A stretch of DNA of 64,000 nucleotides from Daphnia pulex (taxonomy: Eukaryota; Arthropoda; Branchiopoda; Diplostraca; Daphniidae): NCBI RefSeq assembly GCF_021134715.1, contig NC_060021.1:186001-250000 (forward strand). The letters are read 5' to 3'. Both the position numbers and the translations under genes were made by a program. Below are positions 34,591-46,075 of the stretch, in pieces (within the stretch, counting starts at the first letter, position 1; each line of letters opens with the position of its first letter). The notes under the pieces are model-generated. The model made no database searches. It had not been told where the DNA came from and worked only from the letters and a program-made list of their open reading frames with translations.

Positions 34591-37500
34591 TTAGCTAGCC
34601 TTGTGAAAGTGAACCGTTACTCGATGTCTAGAGAGCTTGTCTCTCCGAGTAAAGGTCTTATCGCATTGATCACAATCTAGTCGTTCTCCGGTGTGAATTA
34701 CCAGGTGGCGTTTTAATTTGTCTCTGGTGACAAAAGTCTGTCCACAATCGCCACATCTAAAAGCTCTTGTTCTTGAGTGAATAAGTTGGTGGCGATTTAA
34801 TTTGTCTCTGGTGAAAAAAGTCTGTCCACATTCTTCACATCTAAAAGCTCTTGTACCTGAGTGAGTTAGCTGATGGCGATCGAGTCGGTACTTGTCTCTG
34901 AAGGATTTGGAGCAAAACCCACACTCGAAGGGGGGCTCTCCGGAATGAATTTTACGCCGATGAGTTTTCAACCGATTGCCATCGTAAAAGGCACGTCCAC
35001 ATTTCCGACTTTGAAATGAACGGTGGCGTGGAGGCGGCGATGAAGTTTCTGTGGGATTTGAAGTGTGTCGTTGGCTTCTTCTCAACTTTTTGGGTGTGCA
35101 TACTTCTGTCACTGGCCCATCGTTCGTGTCGACAACATCAAATTGAACCGACGAAGGCTCGTCATCTAGATTCGGAAGCATTCGAGCCGGAACGGTTTCG
35201 GATCCGCCACCGAAATTGGAAAATGGTGACATGAGGCCTACTGAATGGGTGGAGTCTGAGCCAATTTTCTGGTGTAAGCCACCGACGGAAACCAGCATGT
35301 GTCCATCCTGTCAAATAAAATATTCGTAATTAGTTCAGAAAAAAAATAAGCGTCGAACCTTTTCAAAAGAAAAGACTCGAAACGAACGAAAAAGGCCAAC
35401 AATAACCGACCTTGATATTCGGAATGTCCATCTCGTTTAGCATATTCATGGGCACGATTTCTGTGATGGGTGCAGTAGGCATCGTCGGTAAAACAGCTAA
35501 ACTGAAATCAACACCAGGCACTTGTATTAGCGGGAGTTGTCTTTCTGTCTTACTGCTGATCGATTTGACGCGTTCTTGTAAGTCAATGCGCAACTTTTTC
35601 ACTTGCCATAGCTCCGATTGTCTGGCATGAAATGATTTCAAGACTATTTCATAATCACTATTGTTCTTCTCTATTTTGCAAAATGCCTTTTTTCCAATTC
35701 CGCCAAAGGATGAATGAACGCTGAATCCATTTCTTGGTCCTGATTTGTCGTCGAGTAATTTGCCAAACTGACGAGCTTCATTGATGCCACGAAATTTTGA
35801 ATAGATCATACTTTCTTCCGACGAACGAAGAAATGTTTCTACTTCGGGATAGGCAGGAAATGAAGCTTGGGGCATACTCCAGTCGACAGCTGGTGGATTC
35901 TTTGTCGGACTTGACTCTTCTATCCAGTGATCCAAGATGCGATTAAAAACGGTAAGACCAAGAGGGGCTTCAACAAGAGTTTCTTGAAGGGCTTCATTGC
36001 TGACTACAAACTGCACAAAGAGATTTCCTTCATCGGAAGGAAAGGATTTACAAATTTGAACTTTAAAGCTTTCCCAGCAACGTTCGTCGTTGAGCCACAA
36101 AAGGCAATCAAAAATCTTCTTTATTACTCCATCTCCCATGGAGTTAACCAAATGGACAAAGTCTTGCTGAAAAAAGAGTTGACAGGCATTACGATACCAG
36201 TCAATGCAGAGAGGTAATTGCTTGATGTCAGAAAGTGCAGATAAGCCAAGATTAAAAACAAGTTCCACTAGTTGTGGGGTCGATATCTTTTTCATCAGCT
36301 GCTGTAGAACACTAGAAGTAATCAATCGATTATTCTCTGCATCAGAGAAATGATTTTTTTCGACGTCGACGAAGAATTGGACACAGTCGACGAGCAGAGA
36401 CGTACTGTTTGAAAGGTCGCTAGAGTTCAATAGTTGTTCCGAGATCCCCAACAAAACGAGATCGCTACAAGTTTTCAATACCATCAACTTGGAACTGGAA
36501 TTCAAATTCGCCCATATGTCAGACGTTGACATGAGCATTCGAAATAGCTTCTGTTTTTCCTGGTGGGCCCAGCTTCCGGATATTTCATTAACACAGACGT
36601 GATGAAGAAGCGTATGCGTTTGGGACTCGTCGCCTGCCTGTAGGAGCCACCTCACCATTTCCAGGATCACTTCTCGGCGTGGCATGGCAGTTGACTTCTC
36701 CTCCACAAGAGGCAAAAATGATTTGCAGATGAGAGGAATCATGACGGACTGGCCCAGTTCAGAAGTGGTAGCCAACTGATAGATGACGGGCGAAGTAATC
36801 AGTTTTTCGATCAAATCCTTCTTCATCAGGATAAATGTTTGACTTTCCGATACAGTCGGCTCTCGGCACACATTAGAGATGAAAGTTTCAAGCCACTGGG
36901 CATTTCCAAGACGAAGAAAACAGCTCACCAAGTCCACGGCGAAACACTTGACGGACGGCGCGTAAATGTTGCAAGTAATCGCCAAAATCTTCTGGCATAA
37001 ACCATGTAGAATGAATTGACAGGACCGGTGCTTCTTCGAATAATGTGAGCAGAATCTGGTTTCAAAATCGAGCACAAATCGACACTGCATGGATAACTGG
37101 AGCTTGGAAAAGAATTGAAAAAATGAGGCGATTCTCTCTCTGCTGGCGGTTTCAGGATTCATCTCCAACGCCACAATCATGTCCATATAGGATTCTACAT
37201 GGGACTGCTTTGACTGCAAAATAAAATATGATTCAAACGAAATTACTTTATATGAAATTATATTATTAGATACTTGTGAAGCTTTAAGCAAGTCGATATC
37301 AGTGAATGAGGAAGATACAGCCTCTCCAATCATTATAGCTCCTTCCTTGAAATTGAGATCAAGAAAACATTTTCCCAGCTTGACAATCGGGATTAACTGT
37401 TTGGCAATAATCCGGCTTGAAGAGATAATTCGCTTAATTAATTCAGCGACATCGTCCCAATCTAAAAATAAAATAAATCTACAGTAAAATTTATCCCAAA

Positions 37501-39260
37501 TTTACATAATGAAGAAACAAAGGCTTATTACCACTGACTTGGCGCACAAAATCGGCACACACGAATTCCGCAATTGTCTGAGCAACATCCTCGGTTTGAA
37601 TTCCTTCAAACTTCTCAATGCCGTGCCAGGACTCTTCATAAAAATTGGAGCAGACCAGTTTCAAGAGATTGATGCCCTCTTCACGAGCCTTCAAGGTGAT
37701 GCAGAAACGGAACAATCTTAACGTCAGTTCACCATTTTCCATTCCAGCCAACGTCCAGACTTTTTCAGGTTCGGCGCAACAAAACGAAATAAGCTGCCGT
37801 AATTCGTTTTTGGCTTGTTGTCGCGTTTCTTCCTTCCAGTTGGGCGCTGACACCAATGATTTGCTCATCCGGATGAGAAGTGACTGGAGACCATATCGGC
37901 AGTACATCTGGAAAGAATGATGTTTGGGCCAAATTACTAGTACTCCGTGATGTTCAGTATTTACTCCTCGATTTTCCATTTTCTTATCTTGATCCAGTTG
38001 GGTTCTACTCGATGAAAAACGATCTTCAATCCGTCCAACAAAATGCTGGTTCGAATTCAATTCGATGCTCAAGTTTCTAACCACATCATCAGAATCTATC
38101 CAACGCAATTTTCCAACAGAATTAAAGTCGACGGAATCTTTGTCGTAAATTTGTTGAATTGAATGTGTGGCCATCGCGAGGTGAATATCGAGGAAACCGC
38201 TGCTTTTGAGTAGTTCGGCCGCTTTTCTATCTTGACTGCAAAGGAATTCAAATGCAAAATTTTCAATATCGTATTTGTCGTGTAGAACGAAGAACAAAAT
38301 ATTTTCTTTCAATTCCTTCTCGGAGTACAGGTAATCGTGCTGTGTGTTATGAGCAGAAAGTTCGATCTCTTCAGACTCGGAGTCTTCGCTATCTTCCGAA
38401 TCCAGGGAGTCTTCCTGCTTGACTTGAATCAGCCACGGTTTAAGTACTTCTTTAACTTGTTTCAGAGAGGTAAGAAACACCGGAAAATCCTGGGGAATTC
38501 TGATCTTGGCATTTGTCCAAATGAGATCAAAAACTAGAGTTAATTGGTATCCTTGCGTTACGGGTTCCGTAAAATATTCGCAACAGTCGAAAAAGGTAGT
38601 GATGTAAAAGTCTCGGTCACTGCTTGCATGGTTTTCAAAGGGTTGATTTCTTCCTTTATATTCGACACTGAAACACCCACCTTGGTGCCCTCCTTCAACT
38701 GGCACTTGAAGGATCGCAGTACCAAATTTACCATCAACACCACAGCAACCAGGGTTTTTTATTTTGTTGCACGATTGACCACCATGTTTGTAAAGCACAA
38801 GTTTTTGAAGCTGTGCTTTGACATTCATCAGTTTAGTGGGCAGTCGAAAGAAGCAGCTGATCAAGGATGACAAACCGAGGCCTTCATAGGTTTTATCACA
38901 TATTTCTGATGCACTGATCTCCCACTCGTGTCTTTCAGAAGGATCAACATGTCTGTTGTATCTCGCACTGCCAGCTGTTGATTTATTGGCAACCTCTTTC
39001 AGCATCCCGATATTCTAGATGGAATAAGCAGTAAGAAATAGGGTTCCAGTTGCTAAAACATAATTTTTTTTTCATACCTTATAAGAAACTGGTATCTTGA
39101 CATCTAGTTCTTTGAAAGCTATAATGTTCAAAGTGAATTGTTCCGCTGTCAATTGCTTTCCACAAGCAAAATCAACCAAACTACCTTGGTTTTCAAAATT
39201 CACAGCTTTTGTTAATAGTTTCTTATTAACAAAGCAGCACTCTTCATTTGAAGAAGCCAT
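34591..39260 (-). CDS. 2OG-Fe(II)-oxygenase-like / C2H2 zinc-finger fusion protein
   Basis: Minus-strand exons: 39078-39260, 37532-39014, 37274-37461, 35411-37213, 34591-35307; 1,457 residues, all junctions in phase. Exon 2 holds a 2OG-oxygenase-like module: FGTAILQVPVEGGHQGGCFSVEYKGR, then FFDCCEYFTEPVTQGYQLTLVFDL. In active relatives the second part reads DCEH..PV..GYR..L; here His is Tyr and Arg is Gln, so iron and 2OG binding are probably lost. A long helical region follows, then FPAYPEVETFLRSSEESM, also seen in that protein family. The last exon encodes five C2H2 fingers (the first lacks its first Cys), e.g. CEECGQTFFTRDKLNRHQLIH-type repeats. Exon 4 joins exon 5 at phase 0 (AAG/GAT). 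The alternative is two adjacent genes; the ZF exon has a clean acceptor and no obvious promoter. Confidence 0.7.
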
Positions 39261-39422
39261 ATTTTTTTTTGTTATTGACTGAGAATTATGCGCAATTAAT
39301 GTTTACCAACAAAATAAAAACTATTGTTTCTAACAGTCTACACTGAAAACAGAGGCACAGACTACGACAGTAGTACCACAGACTAAGATTATAAAGACGA
39401 CTATCTCCTATACAGCCAGTGA

Positions 39423-40060
39423 GGATCATGCTCGTGGCTCCCGCTGCGGCGCTGCGATCGACTTGGAGGAGACTTTTCTGTGAATTTTCCTTTATCCCTA
39501 CTGATTGGAGTCTTCACACACCTTAATTTTAAAAAATTACTATTTGTGCTACATTTTTACTTTTCCCTGTGTAATTTTGTTTGTGATTTCTTGATTATGT
39601 AATAAAAATGTCAAATAGATTGGTTTATTTGTTGGTGCCTTAAAAAATTGGTTTTTTAGACACCCTTTCTCGCTTATTTTGTGACGATTTATAGTGAATC
39701 GTGAAACGCTGGACTAATAGACTATTCATTTGGCGCCTAAATTGTCCTTCTTTCCCAACGGCACAAGAATCCATCGTTTCACGATTCATTATAAATCGTC
39801 ACAAAATAAGCGAGAAAGGGTGTCTAAAAAACCAATTTTTTAAGGCACCAACAAATAAACCAATCTATTTGACATTTTTATTACATAATCAAGAAATCAC
39901 AAACAAAATTACACAGGAAAAAGTAAAAATGTAGCACAAATAGTAATTTTTTAAAATTAAGGTGTGTGAAGACTCCAATCAGTAGGGATAAAGGAAAATT
40001 CACAGAAAAGTCTCCTCCAAGTCGATCGCAGCGCCGCAGCGGGAGCCACGAGCATGATCC
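39423..40060. mobile_element. Large fold-back element: 291-bp inverted arms, 56-bp loop
   Basis: Bases 39423-39713 and 39770-40060 are near-perfect reverse complements; only a few differences are seen, all near the loop. Outside the perfect arms a diverged inverted similarity continues (ACCACAGACTAAG at 39384 versus CTTAGTCTGTGGT at 40107-40119), so the original element was longer. It lies 160 bases upstream of the 2OG-like/zinc-finger gene. It has no transposase. Confidence 0.85.
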
Positions 40061-40180
40061 AGACGGTTCCTCTCAGCCCTATAGGGACGATCGTGGTCTT
40101 TTCCTCTTAGTCTGTGGTATATGGCACGCCGAAACCGACACAAAAAAAAAATGTTTAAAAAAAAAAAAAAAAATTGACTA

Positions 40181-40194
40181 GCGCCATCTAGCGG
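40181..40194 (-). promoter_or_regulatory. CTCF-like motif in the left arm
   Basis: GCGCCATCTAGCGG; reverse complement CCGCTAGATGGCGC fits CCDSNAGRKGGCDS at all 14 positions. Confidence 0.45.
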
Positions 40195-40356
40195 CCAAAA
40201 AAACAACTACGTGCAAATTTAGCGCTCTTCACACAATTCACTCTGTGTAATCACTATCTGAGTATCTGTAACACCTTTATTGGTGATTGTTTCACATTTC
40301 ATACGTGTCTTGCTTGTCGTACAAAATTTCTTTTTCAGCTATATAAGTGAAGTAAA

Positions 40357-41215
40357 ATGGTTAAGCAGATTACCCGGGAGGAATTACAAAATCTTTTAGG
40401 TAAATAAATAATGTAGGCTCCTAGGTAGTGTTTAGTGTCACCTTACCAATCCTATTACGAAGTTAAAGAAGAAGAAACCTACAACAGGCATTAGGGTTAG
40501 CCAATAGTTACGTGGCGCTAAATTGATAGACGACTAATTAAGTAGTAAGCGTTGGATGGTTCCAATAAATTTGTTGTTGCGGATGTTGAAAGTCAGCTCC
40601 ATTCGTAACAAAATAAGCCCCGTAAAGTTCACGATGCTGGAAAGATTGCGATGCCGAAAGATTAGCCTGTGCCAATTAATGACGACAGTTCAGTATGGCT
40701 AGACTAGAAGACAGCTTGTCTGAGTCAGATAGCGCTTAATAATTTAAACTTGAGAGAATAACGTGATATGCATCCTCACATTTCTTGGGGCCCATCATCA
40801 TGCGTCGGTAAACTAAGCTACTCTGTAATTTACTTGGTCTAAAAAGTAGAAAATTGATCGTTCCAACAGACTGGAGTAGCATTTTTTGTGTGAGTTCTGG
40901 CTGTCACGAACGTAGAAAGCAAATAAGGGTGACATCTAAATAACGTTTATGAGTTCAAAAGTTTAGATTGTAAAGTTAATCACAAACACAAGTCGTGTTT
41001 TAAGTAAATAACGACACGCGCGATTGCACTTGATAAAAGACCGTCCTTCTGTTCATTCTGTTCATATTACAGAACCGATCTGGCAAGGGACGAATGGCCA
41101 TCGTAATATATCTGGCTATCAGGGCTCAGATTCAATAACGAAGCGTGAGGTTGAGCAATCGATGAAGACCTCCTTGTTCCCGTTCCAGACGGCCCTGGAC
41201 GGCCCAGTTACCTGA
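40357..41215 (+). CDS. Two-exon ORF inside the inner TIR element
   Basis: Exon 1 40357-40399 (MVKQITREELQNLL plus one base) ends before GTAAAT. Exon 2 41073-41215 follows CATATTACAG and continues in frame to a TGA, giving 61 residues (EPIWQGTNGHRNISGY...). A TATATAAG box lies 10 bases upstream of the ATG. The ORF may be the first and last exons of a deleted transposase or a captured host fragment. Internal exons between 40400 and 41072 cannot be excluded. No family recognised. Confidence 0.35.
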
Positions 41216-41418
41216 ATGCCAGGATTTAATTTCTTAAATCTTGATTCGTATCTAGATTGTTTTTCAAGAAGCTGGATTAAAAGAAATTTTGTACGACAAG
41301 CAAGACACGTATGAAATGTGAAACAATCACCAATAAAGGTGTTACAGATACTCAGATAGTGATTACACAGAGTGAATTGTGTGAAGAGCGCTAAATTTGC
41401 ACGTAGTTGTTTTTTTGG

Positions 41419-41432
41419 CCGCTAGATGGCGC
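41419..41432 (+). promoter_or_regulatory. CTCF-like motif in the right arm
   Basis: CCGCTAGATGGCGC, inverted partner of the site at 40181, so the element carries two identical sites in opposite orientation. Confidence 0.45.
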
Positions 41433-41496
41433 TAGTAGATTCTTTTTTTTTTTTTTTTTTAACATTTTTTTTTTGTGTCGGTTTCGGCGTGCCATA

Positions 41497-42054
41497 GTGG
41501 TAGTACGACGAATACGATTCCAATTTCATTAGAACCATAGCCAGTGACATCTAGCGTTCGGAGTTGAGGATAAACTAATTTGAATATTTATTTTCGATTA
41601 CCAATGAATTTCCTTAGCTCGGTGAATATTCCGTTACCAATTAAGTCCTTTATAGCTGAGTGAATATTTTCAAAGGTAATAAAACGAGCGTTGTTCAAGG
41701 TTTTGAATGTCAAGCCAGTCAAGCACTGGATTTCTTTCGAGTTGTACACCAATGAAATTGAAACAGTTGCCGAGAATGTTTAACTGCTCTATAACACAAT
41801 ATATTACCTTCAAAGAAATAGCTCGATTACATCAATTGATTATAAGAAAAGGGTTATATAAATATACAAATAAGTATATCTGCGATCTCTATGACTAGGA
41901 ATATATGGTTGAGCTCTTTGTGTCATCATATTACCTTAAACAATTTAAAGATTTCTTAAAATATACAGGTCGACATTTAAAAAATTGCGAAAAGCATATG
42001 AAGCAGGGCTCAGATAATTTGAAAATTTCGAGTGCAATTTTAACAGATCTTTCA
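41497..42054. other. Intergenic, right flank of the nested elements
   Basis: AT-rich. The first ~15 bases (GTGGTAGTACGACG) continue the outer element's flank. A weaker CATCTAGCG motif lies at 41549-41557. No gene is seen up to the TPRA1 stop. Confidence 0.4.
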
Positions 42055-43578
42055 TTACTGTTGGAAAGTGACGGAATGGTCAGCATTCACACTAGAGATA
42101 CTATAGCCTGTAACACTGTCGGGACTTCGGAGCGAGACTGCGTACAACGGATGAATTGGAGTTGAGCTAATATCTAGCTGAGTACTGTCATAGAAGCCGT
42201 TTGCCTAAGAAAAAAATGAACAGTCAAAAGGAGTGAATGCTCAGCCAGTAAGAGAACCAATCTATTTACCTGATAGATGTAATCAGAATCCGCTTTGAGG
42301 GACGAGAACGAGTGTTGGTGAGGTAGAGAAACGCTCTCCTCCTCTCCAGAATCGTCAATTTGGGATTTGTACGAAAATAAAAGTACCGGCTGGGCGACAC
42401 TACAATTTCAAAATATTATTTCACAATTTTTAACAGAGTAATAATGTAACTTGATAAGCACCTGAAAAAATCTGACAAAAAAGTGTAATAGACAAAAGGT
42501 GTCAGCAGAGTGTAATAAAGAAGAGTGGTGACGTCGACTATGCACAGCCCACATTCCGTAACACGATAGAGAAGTAGTCCACTGCCCACACATTGGATTC
42601 CGTTAAGTCCAGATAGGATTGCAACGTAGTAATAGAAATTCTTTTTAGTTGGCAAAGCTAGTCTTTCTCTTAATCTTGACCAGGGGAGAAGTGTGATGAT
42701 TGCATAAACCTGAAACAAAAATTGTTTTTGAAAATGAAAGGGATTATTCTGTTGATCAGATTGATTCAAATTCATCCATACTTACTGATGCAAAAACTAT
42801 GGATGAAACAAACCAAAACATCATTCCACCATGGCCAAACAGATCATAATCCTTTGTATGCACATGAAATGATTCATCTGGAGAAACAAATTCTAGAGCT
42901 CCTTGACTAACTGAGAATGCTAGAGAAATACACGAGGTTGCCAAAAGGACTCTTCTTATACTTGTTTTACTTTCAAGATGACCTAAAGAAGAAATGTATT
43001 AAAAATGGCATCTTACTTCCATATTGTTGATAAAACCTACCAAAAGCAAGTCCAAAAATCACCACACTCATTTCTGTAGAGAGAAGGAAAAAGCGCACTA
43101 CTATCCACAACACTTTGTCTGCATAGTCTCCTGCAGCTAAAGAGGCGTTCACAGTCATTGAGACTATGCAACGAATCAGACTTATGAGAACATTAAGAAC
43201 CACCTATGAAAACACACATGAATTATGGAACAACTATTTCATTTAATTAACTGTAAATTACCAAACTAAAGAATGTGGCGAAAATAGGGCTTGATGTAGC
43301 TCTTAATTTCAGTCTAGCTCTGTTGAATCGCACAAGCATAAACAAGAAGAAAATAAAGTTGGGGATGAAAATGGCCAAATCCCAAATCCTGACTCTGAAA
43401 AAATAAAAACACGTGAAACAGAAATAATTCGATTTTTCACTCCACAAATGCATTGATTTTACCGTGAATATCCCACTTCATAATAAAGAATCCACTTGCA
43501 AAAAAAATCTTCATCACTAGGCTGAACTGGTTGAATCGTTGTGTTTTCCGGAGATTCTAAGGGAAACTCTGTGTTCAT
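42055..43578 (-). CDS. TPRA1: TPRA1 (transmembrane protein adipocyte-associated 1)
   Basis: Seven-transmembrane orphan receptor-like protein (GPR175). Minus-strand exons: 43463-43578, 43262-43394, 43041-43203, 42786-42982, 42462-42709, 42270-42399, 42055-42204; 378 residues. Family blocks in order: [111 protein letters not shown] and the cytosolic [11 protein letters not shown]. The C-terminal tail is Ser-rich. In vertebrates it is linked to Hedgehog signalling modulation. All junctions are in phase. Confidence 0.95.
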
Positions 43579-44098
43579 CCTTGATTAACTAGGATCAAAG
43601 GATCAATTACAACTTTTGGCACGAAACAAAATATCGTGATTTTGGGTAAAAAGTTAACAGTCAAGACCGTGGTAACTGGTAAAGACCATTGGAGATTCGA
43701 CTACTACAACAGAGACCCAGTCTCGTGTGACAGATCTCAGTGTGTTTACAGCTTGCAGGCCTGTAAGGTGGGCGGTGGGGGCGAATGGGCTATTCCACGG
43801 ATTAATAAAACAAAAATATCAATAAATAGAATAATAAATGCTGATTCAAACTGGATTAATTGTTTTTAGTGATATGTATTAGTTAAGAAGCTATTTCCAT
43901 ATTGATTTCAGAAGGAGGGGTAAAAATGGGAGCAATGGTGGTGCTATCTAGCGCCCAACACCTAAGCTCTTGTAAACGAACAAAATACAAAAGTCAATAA
44001 GACATGAGCAAATGGCTATCGACCTATCGTTTGGACTTTGGATATCAGAAGGGGCAACAGCCGCAACATTTCACACGAAGAAAAAAAAAAAACGCAAA
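43579..44098. other. Intergenic, TPRA1 upstream
   Basis: AT-rich with a degenerate CTCF-like motif (GTGCTATCTAGCGC, 43941-43954). Nothing else recognised. Confidence 0.4.
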
Positions 44099-44293
44099 AT
44101 GAGTTTATTTACTCTAATATCGCGTACGGATAATATACGGAAGTTGAGAGCCGCAGTTGAGCATGCACCGGATGTGGTCAATTTCGGAATGTTTGTTGAA
44201 GACGACTTTAAAGTAATTCACGAAAAAACGATCGGCGCTACGAACCAGTCAATTAGAGTCCCTCATTTTCCCGTGAGAAAATCGCCATTTTAG
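44099..44293 (+). CDS. Possible small protein, unrecognised
   Basis: 64-codon ORF starting MSLFTLISRTDNIRKLR and containing APDVVNFGMFVEDDFKVI; amino-acid composition is protein-like and not low complexity. A poly(A) run precedes the ATG, and AATAAA lies 80 bases after the stop. No family recognised. It might be a short mitochondrial or cytosolic protein or a gene remnant. Confidence 0.4.
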   Translation: MSLFTLISRTDNIRKLRAAVEHAPDVVNFGMFVEDDFKVIHEKTIGATNQSIRVPHFPVRKSPF

Positions 44294-46075
44294 TTCCTTG
44301 GTGAATTTTATGTCGAATTCTAAACTATAAGTTATTGTTCATTATTTTCCGTTTACGAAAATTCGCCGGTATAATAAAGACACCCAATTGGCGTCACTGA
44401 GCACAAATTGCAGTTGGCCGATGATGATCTTGTTATCACCAAAATAAAAATGACATTAAACTTTGTGTTTTTTTCGAACCCATTCTAATTATTTGATGTG
44501 GTGATATCGTGTGAATTGGTGCGTAACTCGACGTACAGATGGCATTGGCCTTGTTGTTCGCTCATTATTGTTCTGTTGATTATATACCTTGCTGCTGCGT
44601 ACTGCTGTTGTTCTTGTTGATTAATCAAAATTAATTGGGCGTGACAAGTCAACGTACTTAACCCTTTTCAATTACAATCATTAGTGTGCGTCTAGCGTGA
44701 AAATGAGTTGATTTCAGGCATTTCCAGTTGAGAGAACGATATGTACTCGTTTCCTCAATTATGCCAACGAATCTAACTGTCGATCTACATATTTTAGTCC
44801 AGTGTAGTCTACATGTAAATACAGGCAACATGACATTTGAAAAGAGTTTCAATATAATACCTCCCAGTTGGCTGTGAAGCAAAACAGACGACGACAATAG
44901 ATTCTTTTGTGTTGATTGTCAATTGCCATCGTCCATAGGCTAACGGTAAATTATTGACTGTATCGAAGAACAACGTCTATACTACTACAAGAAAAGGTGC
45001 ATACTCCTATGGTACAGGGAGAGGAGGAGGAACAAACTTTAAGAGCTGGAGGAGTTGTATAGTTTCCTGGTGCAGCAACCAACCGGACCATCAGTTGCAA
45101 GTCCACCGCGGTCCGAGTCGCACACAACCTCCAAACACGTCCGACCAAAATTCAATTGATTGACAATTTTTTGAAAAAAACAAGTGGCATTTATTCATAA
45201 TGTACGTCGTATAAAGTTATCACCGTTATTCATTGTCATCACTTTTATAGTGAACGTGAGTTATTAATCCCAGAGCAGATTAGGAGGAGGTGAGTTTGAT
45301 CATCTGACCCACGACAGGTGGGTGCAAAGACCTTTTTCTAGTTCTTCATTTTTATTTTGTTATTTTCTGGCTTCCTGGGTGTATATGACACTGAATGTTT
45401 CTTCCAAGGGACTTGTTGGGGTTTTTCTGTTGGGTGCTCTAGAATCATTCGAGTTAAAATTGGGTTTTTTTCAGGGAAAAAATGTCGAGGTATAAAAATG
45501 TGTTGAGCTGCTAGCACAGGTGGCCGTGAATTAGCCATGAAGAAAATGGCTGATCTCGTAACGGTACTTTGCGATGTATCTCGTCGCCCCCCCACACCAT
45601 TTTCTGTTTATACTTCCGTGTCTGTGTGGAGGGCACTGGCCCGACTATACAGCCTTTTTCTTTTGGTAGAATAATAACAAGCCGTCGTTTTAAACGCTAG
45701 AAAGTAATCAATTGATGGTGGTGTTGGTCAGAGAAAGAGAAAAGGACTAGAAAGTGTTTTCTCCGTGCTCTTATTGAACTCTTCAAACCATATCTAATAT
45801 AATGAAATAGTACCTCACTATTTCACATTTTTCAAACTGGCCCCCCTCCCTGCGGATGGATTTAAAATTTAGATAGAGAGAAAATAGAACTTTCTCTCTA
45901 AAATACCCCATGAAGAGGTCATGAACCTTGTGGCAAGGATGAGTCGCCAAAGGTCAAGGAACCTCAAATTGTATTTGTCTTTTATTAGTTTAAACCAACT
46001 TGTCTTTTATTTTGATCGTTTTATATATCGAGCAGGAAAAAATACGACTGGACATTTTCATCTGGCAATCTCATC
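44294..46075. other. Intergenic, acid sphingomyelinase upstream region
   Basis: No gene is supported. Open frames are short and have no splice signals. AT-rich with some C/T-rich patches near 45590 and 45840. Confidence 0.45.
44373..44378 (+). other. Poly(A) signal after the small ORF
   Basis: AATAAA, 80 bases downstream of the stop at 44293. Confidence 0.4.

Larger units (their letters stand above)
40120..41496. mobile_element. Inner TIR element (1,377 bp) nested in the fold-back element
   Basis: Left arm 40120-40334 and right arm 41279-41496 are near-identical inverted repeats of about 215 bases. Termini are TATGGCACGCCGAAACCGAC and its complement. GTGGTA directly abuts both ends (40114-40119 and 41497-41502), consistent with a 6-bp target duplication. 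The arms contain long A and T runs and a CTCF-like motif each. The interior carries a TATATAAG box (40340-40347) and a two-exon ORF. The transposon superfamily is not assigned. Confidence 0.8.

Noticed and set aside
35363-35410. Read-through end of the large minus-strand exon as a separate stop
   Set aside because: A phase-compatible donor (AAG/GTCGGT) and a downstream acceptor make splicing to the zinc-finger exon the better model, though not proven.
41905-42165. Plus-strand 86-codon ORF
   Set aside because: Its second half is the antisense of the TPRA1 last exon, which is well supported; the rest is AT-rich.
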